Part shown: piece after piece, positions 9,146-19,001 of the stretch
Layout: each line of letters opens with the position of its first letter
Numbering within the stretch: the first letter of the stretch is position 1
DNA from: Paraburkholderia xenovorans LB400
GTDB taxonomy: Bacteria > Pseudomonadota > Gammaproteobacteria > Burkholderiales > Burkholderiaceae
Reading direction: 5' to 3'
Assembly: GCF_000013645.1 (NCBI RefSeq)
Contig: NC_007951.1
Location: forward strand, 2,170,001-2,234,000
DNA: 64,000 bases
Position numbers and translations under genes: made by a program
Notes under the pieces: model-generated
Databases searched by the model: none
What the model was told of the DNA's origin: nothing
Seen by the model: only the letters and a program-made list of their open reading frames with translations

Positions 9146-9460
9146 GATGTAACTCCGGGAACGTTTCGACTTCATTTCAAGGAAGGCGTCGCAGGAGCCG
9201 GTGAGGTGTGTCTGCAACGTCGATAGAAAGCAGTGTATACCCCTACTATCGGGAATTTGTGCCGATAATCTGAAATTACTGTTCTTGATTCTGAAATAAT
9301 CGGCTTGAAGTAGGCGGGACAAGCCTGAGCGACGGTCCGACCCCGTGTGACAAGGGTTTCACGGGATTAAAGGCCCGGATCACGGTGGGGTTAAAAGCGG
9401 CGGATGGAGCGTGATTCCAGCGAATATCGATCTGAATCCGTGGCTTGGGAGAGCACTCTG
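9146..9460. other. Divergent intergenic region
   Basis: This 315-bp spacer lies between the divergent secreted protein and the Cys-rich small protein. It has an A/T-rich centre (about 9225-9310) that probably contains the promoter of the minus-strand gene; I could not fix a -35/-10 pair. No gene or RNA recognised. Confidence 0.5.
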
Positions 9461-9685
9461 ATGGACCTATGGATTCAACCGTGCGCCGCTTGTGCCGATC
9501 TTTACGGCCAGCCGGCCAGCAAAGGCCCGCACGACCGGCTGAAGCTGAACAACCGAGGTGCGGAAAAGGATGTGCGGGCGGAGGAGCACTACACCTGCGT
9601 ACGCTGTAAGGCCGTGTTCGCTCGCATTCTGGCGGGTGAGTCTCACAAGCAGATATGGATGTTGCTGAATGCGAGTCAGCACTGA
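9461..9685 (+). CDS. Small CxxC...CxxC (zinc-ribbon-like) hypothetical protein
   Basis: A 74-aa ORF with two cysteine pairs, CAAC (residues 8-11) and CVRC (about 46-49), spaced as in small zinc ribbons. Start ATG 9461 has GGGAG upstream; an in-frame ATG at 9404 would add 19 residues. No family identified. It may be a regulatory or metal-binding protein, but this is inference from the cysteines only. Confidence 0.55.
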   Translation: MDLWIQPCAACADLYGQPASKGPHDRLKLNNRGAEKDVRAEEHYTCVRCKAVFARILAGESHKQIWMLLNASQH

Positions 9686-9849
9686 CCGGCGGCGGACTCA
9701 TTCCGGCGAAGGTGCCATGCGTGGCGTTATAGCAATAGCAGGGCGCCAGGCGATTAACGGTATCGGGAAGGACGCCACGCCACAGGCGCGATCAGAAGCG
9801 TTGACGGCCTCGCTATAAAGTTTTCGGTGCGGCTGCCGAAAACGGAAGC

Positions 9850-10095
9850 ATGAAATACTTCTTCGACTACACACTCGCCGATCGATACGGCTACGGAATG
9901 GCCGTGTATATCGCCGCTGAAACTTCCGATTTGCAGCGTGCCATTGATTTGACGAACGCACGACGCCTGCGCGCCGGCCGGCGCCTGCTCGAAGACGCGC
10001 GAATCGAGGATGTGCTATCGGCCCTGCGCAACACGGGACGGCTTTCGGCTGAAACGGATGAGGGCGGAACTAACCTTTCCGGCGCGGCGCACTGA
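9850..10095 (+). CDS. Small hypothetical protein (81 aa)
   Basis: An 81-aa ORF (MKYFFDYTLADRYGYGMAVY) with an aromatic N-terminus and a charged, Arg-rich helix. GGA precedes the ATG weakly. The upstream 160 bp and normal codon usage support it, but no domain is recognised. Its stop lies 41 bp from the tRNA-His terminator on the other strand. Confidence 0.5.
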   Translation: MKYFFDYTLADRYGYGMAVYIAAETSDLQRAIDLTNARRLRAGRRLLEDARIEDVLSALRNTGRLSAETDEGGTNLSGAAH

Positions 10096-10135
10096 AGCGA
10101 GTTGAAAGCTGAAGTGGGTTGAAAACCGTACAGCC

Positions 10136-10173
10136 AAAACAAAAACGGCGCAGTGATTTCTCACAACGCCGTT
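10136..10173 (-). terminator. Rho-independent terminator of tRNA-His
   Basis: On the minus strand, AACGGCG and CGCCGTT (10173-10167 and 10150-10144) pair, with an inner GTGA/TCAC stem, followed by a T-rich tract, 27 nt past the tRNA 3' end. Confidence 0.75.
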
Positions 10174-10199
10174 CATAAAACTTTACCGCTTGAATTCTT

Positions 10200-10276
10200 T
10201 GGGGTGGCTGATGGGGCTCGAACCCACGACAACAGGAATCACAATCCTGGACTCTACCAACTGAGCTACAGCCACC
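10200..10276 (-). tRNA. tRNA-His (anticodon GTG)
   Basis: The 77-nt minus-strand gene folds as a canonical cloverleaf: acceptor stem GTGGCTG/CAGCCAC, an extra 5' G (G-1) facing C73, D-arm TAGCTCAGTTGGTAGAG, anticodon loop TTGTGAT with GTG, T-arm GTGGGTTCGAGCCCCAT and an encoded CCA. The G-1 is the identity element of histidine tRNAs. It is a single tRNA gene downstream of dusA. Confidence 0.97.
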
Positions 10277-10323
10277 ACTGACATCTGCTTGACTCGCCGT
10301 AAAAACTTGGCTCGCCGATGAAG

Positions 10324-10354
10324 AAACGAGATTATACGAACAAGAATCTCGTTT
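10324..10354 (-). terminator. Inverted repeat after dusA, overlapping a TATAAT upstream of tRNA-His
   Basis: AAACGAGATT (10324-10333) and AATCTCGTTT (10345-10354) are exact reverse complements, starting 11 nt past the dusA stop. The stem could end dusA transcription. A TATAAT on the minus strand (10336-10331) within it may be the -10 box of tRNA-His; the two roles are not exclusive. Confidence 0.5.
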
Positions 10355-10364
10355 GCCTAGTCCT

Positions 10365-11366
10365 TTATTCAAAAATTTCGACGGGCTCGCGCAGATGCTG
10401 CCTTGCTTCGTCGAAGATGCTCAGATCGCGCGCGGCGAGGCGTTTGCTATCCGACAGCACACGGCGCCATCCACGTGCACCCGCTTCGCCACGATAGAGG
10501 CCGAGCGCATGGCGCGTAATGGCGCCGAGATAAGTACCGCGTGCCATTTCAGCGGCGCAATAGTCGATCAGCTTCGCTTCGACCTGCTCGCGAGTCAGCG
10601 GCGTGTCTGCCGAACCATAGAAGCGGGCATCGACACCGGCCAGCAGATACGGGTTGTGATACGCCTCGCGTCCGAGCATGACACCGTCGACATGTTGAAG
10701 ATGGGTCTCCACTTCATCGAGCGTCTTGATGCCGCCGTTGATGATGATCTCCAGATGCGGGAAGTCGCGCTTCAACTGATACGCGTAGTCGTATTTGAGC
10801 GGCGGAATCTCGCGATTTTCCTTCGGGCTCAAACCCTTGAGAATCGCGTTGCGCGCATGCACGATGAACACATTGCAGCCGGCATCCGCAATCGTGCCGA
10901 CGAAATCGCGCACGAAACCGTATTCCTCGACCGCATCGACGCCGATGCGGTGCTTCACCGTCACCGGCACGGATACCGCATCGCGCATGGCCTTCACGCA
11001 ATCGGCGACGAGTTGCGGCTCGTTCATCAGGCACGCGCCGAATGCGCCGCGTTGCACGCGCTCGGATGGGCAACCGCAGTTCAGATTGATTTCGTCGTAA
11101 CCCCATTGCTCGCCGAGCTTTGCCGAGCGCGCGAGGTCGTCGGGTTCGCTGCCGCCGAGTTGCAGGGCGACCGGCGCTTCTACGGGCGTGAACGCGAGAT
11201 GGCGCGGCACGTCGCCATGCAACAGCGCGCCGGTGGTCACCATTTCCGTGTAGAGCCACGTATGGCGGGAGATCACGCGATGCAGGGAACGGCAATGACG
11301 ATCGGTCCAGTCCATCATGGGTGCAACCGAGACGCGGCGCGGACTGGGAATTCGAGGTGACGACAT
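10365..11366 (-). CDS. dusA: tRNA-dihydrouridine(20/20a) synthase
   Basis: A 333-aa flavoprotein that reduces uridine 20/20a in the tRNA D-loop with NADPH. The N-terminal TIM barrel shows SVAPMMDWTDRHCR, the active-site segment NLNCGCPSERVQ with the catalytic Cys, VKHRIGVD, FIVHARNA and GVMLGREAYHNPYL (FMN phosphate site). Length matches DusA (E. coli 330-345 aa), and the YEE/HAR patterns fit DusA rather than DusB/C. It is oriented towards tRNA-His. Confidence 0.95.
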   Translation of the reverse strand: MSSPRIPSPRRVSVAPMMDWTDRHCRSLHRVISRHTWLYTEMVTTGALLHGDVPRHLAFTPVEAPVALQLGGSEPDDLARSAKLGEQWGYDEINLNCGCPSERVQRGAFGACLMNEPQLVADCVKAMRDAVSVPVTVKHRIGVDAVEEYGFVRDFVGTIADAGCNVFIVHARNAILKGLSPKENREIPPLKYDYAYQLKRDFPHLEIIINGGIKTLDEVETHLQHVDGVMLGREAYHNPYLLAGVDARFYGSADTPLTREQVEAKLIDYCAAEMARGTYLGAITRHALGLYRGEAGARGWRRVLSDSKRLAARDLSIFDEARQHLREPVEIFE

Positions 11367-11506
11367 GGGGCGGCCAGACGGCTGGATTCAAAACACCGAT
11401 TTTACCGCAACGCGTGAAATCGCCTTGACGCCCTGACGGGATGCTCGCGAGCGATCTCAACCAGGCGCCGTGCAATCACCCGCCCGAGAGTCACAGGCGG
11501 ACCACG

Positions 11507-11854
11507 TCAATGTCCGTGTCCTCCGCCGTGACCGCCGCTGCTGCCCCACGAACTCCCGCCGCCGTGGTAGCCGCCGTAACCTCCGCCATGCCAGCCGCCG
11601 CCATGCCCTCCGTTTCCGCCATGCCACCCATGACCGCCGTGCCAGTAGCCGCCGTGGTAATAACAGCAGGAGCTACCCCAGCCGCCATAGATGCCGACGC
11701 TGCCGTAAACCGGCGCATACGGTGGTCCGTAAGCGTAGCCGTAGCCGGGGTAATAAGGTTGCGCGTAGCCATAGTCGTATGCCGGTGCAACCACGCATCC
11801 GGTCAGACTGGCCATCACCGCCAACAGCGCCATCGATGCAATGAGCCTGCTCAC
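11507..11854 (-). CDS. Gly/His/Tyr-rich lipoprotein
   Basis: A 115-aa lipoprotein: signal peptide with lipobox LTGC (Cys near residue 19), then a Tyr/Pro/Gly-rich segment and a C-terminal half of GGH, GGY and WHGG repeats. The start is the GTG at 11854, because AAGGAG lies 7 nt upstream and gives a proper lipoprotein signal; the ATG at 11923 lacks both. Histidine-rich repeats could bind metal, which is inference. Function unknown. Confidence 0.72.
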   Translation of the reverse strand: MSRLIASMALLAVMASLTGCVVAPAYDYGYAQPYYPGYGYAYGPPYAPVYGSVGIYGGWGSSCCYYHGGYWHGGHGWHGGNGGHGGGWHGGGYGGYHGGGSSWGSSGGHGGGHGH

Positions 11855-12041
11855 GATTTTCTCCTTCGCATCAGATTGAGAAAAGACGCACGCGCAGTAG
11901 TTCAGCAGCATTTGTGTCCGCACATTACGGGCTGCGCGCGATCTGGCGGCTCAATGAGACATGCATGGCGGCTGGAGACCACGGAATAAGGCGAAGCGAT
12001 ACGCTTGCACACCTTACGCGATCCTCCTGCTGTAACAGTTA

Positions 12042-12954
12042 GAAGCTGTTGCGAAATTAGTTAAACAGAGGCTTTAGGCGCGTCCAGCAAATTAAGGCGC
12101 AAGCCAAAGACAGGAATGCTTCGTGAACATGCGCATAGCGTTCGTAACGAATCTTGAGCCGTCGAAACGAGTGAAGCCACGCAATCGAACGCTCGACTGG
12201 CCAACGTGTTTTGCCGAGCCCACTGCCATGCGGCGCGCCGACTTTTGCGAGTAGTGGCGTGATGCCTCGCTCACGCAAGCGTTGCCGATGGGGTTCGGAA
12301 CTGTAGCCCCGGTCGCCCTGAACGATTCGCGGCTTGTGCAAGGGACGACCCCGCTTGCCCCGGATGCGCGGAATGGCATCGACCAGCGCATCAAGCTGGG
12401 TAATGTCGTGCCGGTTCGCCGCGCTCAGGATGACCGCGAGCGGGATGCCTTGCGCGTCGACGATGAGGTGGTGTTTGCTGCCGAGCTTGCGCCGGTCCGT
12501 GGGATTCGGGCCGGTTTTTTTCCCGCCAGCACGGCGCGAATCGATGAGCTGTCGACGAGCGCACGCGAGAAATCGATTTCGCCACGGCGACGCAGTTCGG
12601 CGAGCAACGCTTCGTGAATGTGTTGCCAGACACCTGCCTTTTGCCACGCGACGAGCCGTCGCCAGCAAGCTGTGCCTGAACCACATCCCATTTCTTGCGG
12701 CAGAAGGTTCCACGCAATGCCTGAGCGCAGCACAAACACGATGCCGGTCAGCACCGCTCGGTCGGGTTTCGGTTTGCGGCCCGCAAACTGGCGATTGCGT
12801 GGTGCTCGCGCAGGCAGCAGTGGTTCGATGAGTAACCACAATTCGTCGTCTATCAGTTCTTTAGGCATCGCTTCCTGTCAGGCAAAACAAGACAGAAAGT
12901 TAACACCAAGCCGGAAAAGTTAACAGACCCAAAACTTAATTTCGCAACAGCGTC
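12042..12954 (-). mobile_element. IS5-family (IS427-group-like) insertion sequence, complete
   Basis: A 913-bp element with terminal inverted repeats that match at 17 of 18 positions (GAAGCTGTTGCGAAATTA at the left; GACGCTGTTGCGAAATTA at the right, read inward). A 3-bp duplication TTA flanks it at 12039-12041 and 12955-12957. It carries one transposase in two overlapping frames. It is inserted between the lipoprotein gene and the TPR sulfotransferase without hitting either. Confidence 0.92.
12057..12868 (-). CDS. IS5-family transposase, made by programmed -1 frameshift (OrfA-OrfB)
   Basis: OrfA runs from the ATG at 12868 (AGGAAG upstream; MPKELIDDELWLLIEPLLP) to a stop at 12425. OrfB, in the -1 frame, ends at 12057 and contains the catalytic core: HHLIVDAQGIPLAVILSAAN, QGDRGYSS and the ERSIAWLHSFRRL region. 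The frames meet at a run of seven A on the minus strand (12521-12515), a classical slippery site; a -1 shift there gives about 270 aa, the normal size of this transposase. Both halves look intact, so the element may be active. Confidence 0.88.
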
Positions 12955-13116
12955 TTAGTTAAATTTCCGCAACGCAACTGTAGGGCGCGCCTGTTAAGTT
13001 CCCTTCAGACAATTACCTCGAATCCAGGCCATGCCCATTTGCCGGCCGGATGAAAACACTGCACCCGCTCACTGCCAGGACCGCTCCATGCGAAGCCTGC
13101 AAATATCCCGCCGTCA

Positions 13117-14709
13117 ATGAAGCACGATCCACAGCCGGCCACCGCATCAGAATGGCGCGCCGAAGGCGACGCCTGTGCGGCGCGCGGCGAACTCGACGCC
13201 GCGCTTCAACGTTTCGAACACGCGCGCGTGCTTGCCCCTGCCGATGCGCTCGTGCATCAGCGCATCGCGGCGACGCTCGCCGCCCTGAACCATTTTCCCG
13301 AGGCCGTCGAACGCTATCGGGAAGCGATCGCGCTCGATCCGCGCGACACGGATTCGCATCACGGCCTCGGCTGGACGCTCGAGCAGATGCATCGGCTCGA
13401 ACAGGCGGTGGACGCTTATCGCGAGGCGGCTCGCCTGAATCCGCACGCCGACGGCTCGCACAACAACATGGGCAACTGCCTGCAGGCGCTCGGCCGTTTC
13501 GACGAAGCGCACGCAGCGTATCGCCGCGCAATCGAAGCCGCACCGCAGGTGCCGCTGTACTACCGCAACTTCGTGCAGACCAAGCGCCTCACTACTGAAG
13601 ATCCGGTATTCGTCGCGATGGAAAGCCTTGTCGGCAACGCGGCGTCGCTCACGCCGGCCAACCAGGCGGAGATTCACTTCGCGTACGGCCAGGCACTGTC
13701 CGATGTGGGCCGCAACGACGCATCGTTCGATCACTTCCTGAAGGGCAATGCATTGCATCGCGTTAGCGTGCGCTACAACGAAGCGGACACGCTCGGCCTG
13801 TTCGCGCATCTGCCTGAGCTGACGGCTTCGGAAGTGCTGGAGGCGAAGCGCGGTCTGGGCGATCCGTCAGCGGCGCCGATCTTTATCGTCGGCATGCCGC
13901 GCTCGGGTTCGACCTTGATCGAACAGATTCTCGCGAGCCATCCCCAGGTATTCGGCGCGGGTGAGCGCACGGAATTCGGCGAGGCGCTGGTGCACTGCAT
14001 CCGCCGCGATCCGGCTGATCCGTTGCGGATCGATATCGAAGCACTTGGGGACGTCGAGTCCGCGCCGTTGCGCGAACTCGGCGCGGACTATCTGCGTCGC
14101 ATGCGCGGCGCGCTGCCTGAAATCCACAGCCTCGCGCAGACCGGAGAAACCGGCCCGGCTCCACGCTATACGCACTTCACCGACAAATATCCGTTCAACT
14201 TCATCAACCTCGGTCTGATCCATCTGGCGCTGCCGAATGCGCGCTTCATTCACAGCAGCCGCGCGCCTTTGCCAACCTGCCTGTCGATCTTCTCGCGCAT
14301 TTTTCACGACGTGCCGTTCAGCTATGATCTCGGCGAACTGGGCCGTTACTACCGCGCCTATAACGCCCTGATGAACCACTGGCAACGTGTGCTCCCCGAA
14401 GGTGTAATGATCGAAGTCAAATACGAAGAACTGGTCGACGATTTCGAAGCCAATGTGCGCCGCTTGCTCGCGCATTGCGGGCTCGACTGGGACGAGCGTT
14501 GCCTGTCGTTTCATCAGACCACGCGGCAAGTGAATACGGCCAGTTCCGCGCAGGTGCGCCGTCCGCTGTACAAGACTTCAGTGCAGCGCTGGCAGCCGCA
14601 GCAGGCGTTGCTTCAACCGCTGTTCGACGGCTTGGGCCCGGAGCTCACACCGGCTCATGGCGCTCCGCCTGACGAAGTCGTGGCCACTGGCATGGAGCGT
14701 CGCTCATGA
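13117..14709 (+). CDS. TPR-repeat sulfotransferase
   Basis: A 530-aa cytoplasmic protein in two parts. Residues about 14-145 are TPR repeats ([39 protein letters not shown]). Residues about 253-500 form a PAPS-dependent sulfotransferase with the 5'-phosphosulfate loop GMPRSGST (259-266) and the 3'-phosphate region [13 protein letters not shown]. The acceptor is unknown; relatives modify peptides, sugars or lipids. The stop overlaps the cysC start by 4 bp, so the sulfotransferase and the enzyme making its donor are translated together. No good Shine-Dalgarno marks the start, so it could be slightly off. Confidence 0.88.
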   Translation: MKHDPQPATASEWRAEGDACAARGELDAALQRFEHARVLAPADALVHQRIAATLAALNHFPEAVERYREAIALDPRDTDSHHGLGWTLEQMHRLEQAVDAYREAARLNPHADGSHNNMGNCLQALGRFDEAHAAYRRAIEAAPQVPLYYRNFVQTKRLTTEDPVFVAMESLVGNAASLTPANQAEIHFAYGQALSDVGRNDASFDHFLKGNALHRVSVRYNEADTLGLFAHLPELTASEVLEAKRGLGDPSAAPIFIVGMPRSGSTLIEQILASHPQVFGAGERTEFGEALVHCIRRDPADPLRIDIEALGDVESAPLRELGADYLRRMRGALPEIHSLAQTGETGPAPRYTHFTDKYPFNFINLGLIHLALPNARFIHSSRAPLPTCLSIFSRIFHDVPFSYDLGELGRYYRAYNALMNHWQRVLPEGVMIEVKYEELVDDFEANVRRLLAHCGLDWDERCLSFHQTTRQVNTASSAQVRRPLYKTSVQRWQPQQALLQPLFDGLGPELTPAHGAPPDEVVATGMERRS

Positions 14710-15245
14710 GCGCGGCGCGCGGTGCCGTGATATGGATGACGGGGCTCTCCGGCGCCGGCAAGTCGACGTTGGCCAACGCCTTGCATCTACGGTTGAAGGA
14801 AGCAGGGCAGGCCGCGATCGTGCTCGACGGCGATGTGCTGCGGCGTGGGCTGAACGCCGACCTAGGCTTCACGCCCGAGGACCGCACTGAAAACCTGCGG
14901 CGGGTCGCGCACGTTGCTGCGCTCTTCATGCAGCAGGGCTTCGTGGTGATCGCCGCGGTGATTTCTCCGGAGCATCGGCACCGGCGCGCGGCGCGTGAAA
15001 TTGTCGGCGAAGGGTTCGTGGAAGTGTTCGTGAATGCTCCGCTACAGGTCTGCGAAGCGCGCGACGCCAAAGGACTCTATGCGCGCGCGAGACGCGGCGA
15101 AATTGCGCATTTCACCGGTATTTCCGATCCGTTCGAAGCGCCGCTCGCCGCCGACCTGGTGATTGAAACTGATCGCATGCCGGTCAACGAGGGTGTAGAC
15201 CGGCTGCTCGCGCATCTGGTCACGATGGGGCGTGTGAGCGGATAG
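14706..15245 (+). CDS. cysC: Adenylylsulfate (APS) kinase
   Basis: A 179-aa kinase that phosphorylates APS to PAPS. It shows Walker [10 protein letters not shown] (13-21), the DGD motif [12 protein letters not shown], the [12 protein letters not shown] segment of APS binding, and the lid region [12 protein letters not shown]. It is shorter than E. coli CysC (~200 aa) but has all motifs. It overlaps the TPR sulfotransferase (ATGA) and lies apart from cysD/cysN, suggesting it feeds PAPS to that sulfotransferase rather than to general assimilation. Confidence 0.94.
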   Translation: MSAARGAVIWMTGLSGAGKSTLANALHLRLKEAGQAAIVLDGDVLRRGLNADLGFTPEDRTENLRRVAHVAALFMQQGFVVIAAVISPEHRHRRAAREIVGEGFVEVFVNAPLQVCEARDAKGLYARARRGEIAHFTGISDPFEAPLAADLVIETDRMPVNEGVDRLLAHLVTMGRVSG

Positions 15246-15273
15246 CGCGCTGTCTTCATGCTGCTCGCGCCAT

Positions 15274-15519
15274 CTATCGCAACAAACCGCCCGAATGATG
15301 CAACACCGGATACACGCCGATGATGAACGCCGCGTAGATCGCGGCCATCGTCACACCGGCGGCCGTGCCCCAGATATCGCGCGATGCGGCACCCTGGCGG
15401 AAATGAACGGGCAGTCCGACCACAACGTAGCCGATCAGAAAGAACGTGATGACCGCCCGCACCGGCGAGAGATCGTGGCCGATAAATTCGAGCAGCGCGG
15501 ACCAGTTGAATTCAGACAT
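15274..15519 (-). CDS. Small two-helix membrane protein, unknown function
   Basis: An 81-aa protein with two hydrophobic helices (VITFFLIGYVVVGLPV and GVTMAAIYAAFIIGVYPVL). Start at 15519 (MSEFNWS) or 15537 (MSSCPFMSEF); neither has a convincing Shine-Dalgarno. Family not recognised. It is convergent with cysC. Confidence 0.6.
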   Translation of the reverse strand: MSEFNWSALLEFIGHDLSPVRAVITFFLIGYVVVGLPVHFRQGAASRDIWGTAAGVTMAAIYAAFIIGVYPVLHHSGGLLR

Positions 15520-15722
15520 GAACGGGCAGGACGACATACGGACAATGGCGGGAACCGTGGCAGAGCGCGCGAGAACCTACGTGGATTAAAGTCCATTCAG
15601 CCGGCAAGGTACAAGCAAAAGACTGTATGAATTTGTACAGACCTGCATGGCTTGCACAATGCCTGCGGGCTAACTTTCAACCGCGCTTCATGACACTTCA
15701 CGGCGCTTTCACCGCGGGACGA

Positions 15723-15935
15723 TCAGCGCTTGCGCAAGGGCTCGAGTAGCGACTTCAAACCGTTGTGATCGATCTCGTGCATCAGGGCGAGTAGCCGGCC
15801 GATTTCGCCCGGCGGAAAGCCCTGACTCGCGAACCAGTTTAGATAATGACCGGGCAGGTCCGCAATCAGGCGGCCCTTATATTTCCCGTAAGGCATGATG
15901 CGCGTGACCAGCAGTTCGAGGTGTTCGGGATTCAT
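15723..15935 (-). CDS. DUF3820-family protein
   Basis: A 70-aa protein containing TRIMPYGKYKGRLIADLPGH and YLNWFASQGFPPGEIGRLLA, characteristic of DUF3820 (also named QSregVF_b, after a Pseudomonas quorum-sensing-regulated virulence factor fold). The ATG at 15935 places the conserved block correctly; the frame extends to 16001 through an Arg/Pro-rich stretch that is unlikely to be coding. Biochemical function unknown. Confidence 0.8.
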   Translation of the reverse strand: MNPEHLELLVTRIMPYGKYKGRLIADLPGHYLNWFASQGFPPGEIGRLLALMHEIDHNGLKSLLEPLRKR

Positions 15936-16079
15936 TGCGGCAGGGGCGGCGCGGAGAAACCTTGCGCGTGGAAAAACGGGCGGCGCCCGTCGGAACCGCA
16001 TTTTAGCGTGCCCTGCAGGTATCGCGCGGGCATGGTAACGTCAGCGCTTTTCGTTCAACCAATCAACAGGACAAGTTCG

Positions 16080-17132
16080 ATGCAATATCGCAGCCTTGGC
16101 GATTCCGATGTGCAGGTTAGCCTGATCGGTCTCGGCACCATGACATGGGGCGAGCAGAACACGGAGCAGGAAGCGCACGCGCAGATCGACTACGCGCTCG
16201 ATCACGGCGTCAATCTGATCGACACCGCCGAAATGTACCCGGTGCCGCCGATTGCCGAGACGCAAGGTTCGACGGAGCGCTTCATCGGCACGTGGCTCGC
16301 GCAGCATCGCAGCGCGCGCGAAAAAATCGTGCTCGCCACCAAGATCGCCGGCCCGGCGCGTCAGCCGCATAACCCGCGCCATATTCGTGGCGAAGGCAAC
16401 CAGTTCGACCGCAAGAATCTCACCGAAGCGCTCAACGACAGTCTGAAGCGCCTGCAAACGGAGTACGTCGATCTGTATCAGCTGCACTGGCCGGATCGCA
16501 GCACGATGACGTTCGGCCGCGCCTCGTATCCGTGGGTCGACGACGCGTACACGGTGCCGATCGAAGAGACGTTGTCCGTACTCGCCGAGTTCGTCAAGGC
16601 GGGCAAGGTGCGTCACATCGGCGTGTCGAATGAAACGCCCTGGGGCGTCGCGCAGTTTCTGCGCGCGGCCGAAAAGCTCGGCTTGCCGCGCATCGTCAGC
16701 ATCCAGAATCCGTACAGCCTGGTCAATCGCACGTACGAAGCGGGTCTGTCCGAGTACGCGCATCGCGACAACGTCGGCCTGCTGGCCTATTCGCCGCTGG
16801 CCTTCGGCTGGTTGTCGGGCAAGTATGAAGGCGGCGCGCGTCCGGCCGGCGCCCGCATCACGCGCTTCGATCGCTTCCAGCGCTACAGCAAGCCGCAAGC
16901 GGTGCAGGCCACCACGCGTTACGTCGAACTCGCGAAGCGCCACGGTCTGGCGCCCGCGCAGTTCGCGCTCGCGTTCGTCAATAGCCGGCCGTTCGTGACC
17001 AGCAATCTGATCGGCGCGACCTCGCTCGATCAATTGAAGGAAAACATTGCCAGCGTCGACGTGAAACTCTCGCCGGACGTGCTCGCGGAAATCGACGCGC
17101 TGCATGAATTGCAGCCGAATCCCGCGCCTTGA
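16080..17132 (+). CDS. tas: Aldo/keto reductase, Tas-like
   Basis: A 350-aa NADP-dependent aldo/keto reductase. It shows the TIM-barrel start MQYRSLGDSDVQVSLIGLGT, the catalytic region GVNLIDTAEMYPVPP (Asp and Tyr of the tetrad), LATKIAG (Lys), LYQLHWPDR (His), and the C-terminal NADP region FVTSNLIGATSLDQLKENI. The MTWGEQNT segment is typical of the Tas/YghZ-like subgroup. AGGA precedes the ATG. Physiological substrate unknown; a monocistronic unit. Confidence 0.9.
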   Translation: MQYRSLGDSDVQVSLIGLGTMTWGEQNTEQEAHAQIDYALDHGVNLIDTAEMYPVPPIAETQGSTERFIGTWLAQHRSAREKIVLATKIAGPARQPHNPRHIRGEGNQFDRKNLTEALNDSLKRLQTEYVDLYQLHWPDRSTMTFGRASYPWVDDAYTVPIEETLSVLAEFVKAGKVRHIGVSNETPWGVAQFLRAAEKLGLPRIVSIQNPYSLVNRTYEAGLSEYAHRDNVGLLAYSPLAFGWLSGKYEGGARPAGARITRFDRFQRYSKPQAVQATTRYVELAKRHGLAPAQFALAFVNSRPFVTSNLIGATSLDQLKENIASVDVKLSPDVLAEIDALHELQPNPAP

Positions 17133-17666
17133 TGCGCGAATGGCGGCGCGCTGGTTCGAGTCGGGCTTGAAAGAAGAATGAAGTCTGCGTCCCGCCCGAA
17201 TCGCCGCGCTGCCCCAGGTGCCCCGGCTTCATGGCCGGGGCGCTTGCGGGATCAGGATGGATGGCGTCTGAAATTCCGTCGCCGCCCGACGCATGTCCAG
17301 CGGAGCGTCCGCTTGCCGCGCACAGCGCGAAGGCGCACAGCATGGAGCGCGAACAAACTCGCCACCGCACAGAACATCGGACTGGAGCCCGGCGCGAGCT
17401 GATTGCTGGCCAGCCGGCGTGCGGCGACGGCAGACCGCGGCGTGCGTGCGGTACCTCTCCATTCGCCGTCGATTGGAGGGTAAATGTCCCTGCCGGAACA
17501 CGAATCACGACCTAAACTGTGGTGGACGGGGCGGGCTGACAGCGCCGGACTGCGCGGCCGGCGTTGCTGCGGCGCACACCGGTGGTACGATTCAGCCCGA
17601 AAAATGGAGAGCGGCGCGCGCTCGATGCAGCGCGCTGTCCACAACAGAGCGACAGGAACTCATCGA
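17133..17666. other. Intergenic region
   Basis: This 534-bp stretch has only overlapping Arg/Ala-rich frames in several registers and no good ribosome sites, so I call no gene. A hairpin (CCCCGGC 17221-17227, GCCGGGG 17234-17240) about 90 nt past tas could end its transcript, but no T-run follows. Confidence 0.55.
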
Positions 17667-18089
17667 ATGGCGCAACAAAAAACAAACCCAAAACTTGAGC
17701 AGGCGCTGACGCGCGGGGATCTGGCAATCCGTCAGGCGAATTCGGCGCGTGCGACGGCACTGCTGCGTGCGTTGGGCAAGATGATCGTGGAGGCCTCGGC
17801 GACGATCGGCGTGGAAGCCTTCACGCTGATTCCCGACGGCGACAGGATCTATGATCCGGCCGATGGCCTATGGCCGCAGGAATTGCAGATCTCGCTAGAC
17901 GGTCCGGTCGAAGAATCCGATCCGGACGAAGTGCGCACGGTCCGACTGATCGCCGATGATCCGGGCACGATGTTCCGGGTCGAATGGCAGCGCGCGGACG
18001 GCAAGATCGGCCGTCAGGACGGTGGACCGTTCGCGACCGTGGCGTTCATTTCCGACGTGGACATTCCGTGGACGGACGACGAGGACTGA
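17667..18089 (+). CDS. Hypothetical protein (140 aa)
   Basis: A 140-aa protein (MAQQKTNPKLEQALTRGDLA) with a helical N-terminus, then beta-rich segments (IGVEAFTLIPDG, TVRLIADDPGTMFRVEW) and a very acidic C-terminus (DIPWTDDED). The ATG at 17667 has AGGA 10 nt upstream; the upstream open frame is Arg-rich and not coding-like. No family recognised. Confidence 0.65.
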   Translation: MAQQKTNPKLEQALTRGDLAIRQANSARATALLRALGKMIVEASATIGVEAFTLIPDGDRIYDPADGLWPQELQISLDGPVEESDPDEVRTVRLIADDPGTMFRVEWQRADGKIGRQDGGPFATVAFISDVDIPWTDDED

Positions 18090-18173
18090 GTGGAGCCGGG
18101 CCGCCGCAGGCGCTGGTCGCTGATAGCAACCGTTGGCCGGGCATCAGCGCCTGTGTTACTCGAAAGCCAGAAC

Positions 18174-19001
18174 CTACTTCATCATCCTGCGTCTGAACAG
18201 AATCGCCGACACGATAAAGCCGCCCAGCGCATACGCCGCCAGCACGGCCACATGCACCAGCGCGTGCTCGACCGGCCGCCCGAGCATGGCCGGCCGCATC
18301 AGGTCGACGGAGTGCGCCAGCGGCAGCACTTCGGTGACACCCCGCGCAATGGCGGGCAGTTGCGACACCGGAAAGAACACGCCGGACAGTAACAGCATCG
18401 GCGTCAACACCAGTGTCTGATAGAACATGAAGAAGTCGTACGAAGGCGCGAGCGCCGTGACCACCATTGCGATGCTCGCGAACGCGAGCCCGGTCAGCAC
18501 GATGACCGGCAACGCCAGCAGCATCGACGGAAAATTCGCGTAGCCCAGCGCGCCGGCCACCAGCATGATCGCGGCGCCAGAGAGTATCGACTTGCTGGCC
18601 GCCCAGATCACTTCACCGAGCACGATGTCGCCCAGCGTGAGCGGCGTGTGCATGATCGCTTCCCAGGTGCGCTGCACGTGCATGCGCGAGAAGCCCGAAT
18701 ACATCGACTCGAAGCTCGCGGACATCATCACGCTCGACGCCACCGTGCCGGCCGCGAGAAAGGCGATGTACGACACGCCGTCCACATGGCCGACCATCAG
18801 CCCCAACCCGAAGCCGAGGCCGAACAGATAGATCATCGGATCGGCGAGATTGCCGAACATCGAGGCGATCGCAAGTTTTCTCCACACCAGATAGTTGCGG
18901 CGCCACACGGCGATCCAGTTGGTCGCGTTCGCGGGAAAGGCGGCGAAGGTGTCCTGTCTCGATGGCGTGTCGCCCGGGGTTTCGTATGTGCGTGCGTCCA
19001 T
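18174..19001 (-). CDS. ABC-2 type exporter permease, NodJ-like
   Basis: A 275-aa ABC-2 permease with six membrane segments ([66 protein letters not shown]; a last helix near the C-terminus). [17 protein letters not shown] is conserved in NodJ-type permeases. It works with the ATPase encoded 87 bp upstream. In beta-proteobacteria this pair is the housekeeping lineage from which rhizobial nodIJ arose. No nod genes or nod box occur here, so substrate is unknown. Confidence 0.88.
   Translation of the reverse strand: MDARTYETPGDTPSRQDTFAAFPANATNWIAVWRRNYLVWRKLAIASMFGNLADPMIYLFGLGFGLGLMVGHVDGVSYIAFLAAGTVASSVMMSASFESMYSGFSRMHVQRTWEAIMHTPLTLGDIVLGEVIWAASKSILSGAAIMLVAGALGYANFPSMLLALPVIVLTGLAFASIAMVVTALAPSYDFFMFYQTLVLTPMLLLSGVFFPVSQLPAIARGVTEVLPLAHSVDLMRPAMLGRPVEHALVHVAVLAAYALGGFIVSAILFRRRMMK

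Noticed and set aside
17133..17666. Several overlapping frames between tas and the 140-aa gene
   Set aside because: All are Arg/Ala-rich, lack ribosome sites and overlap each other; none looks coding.
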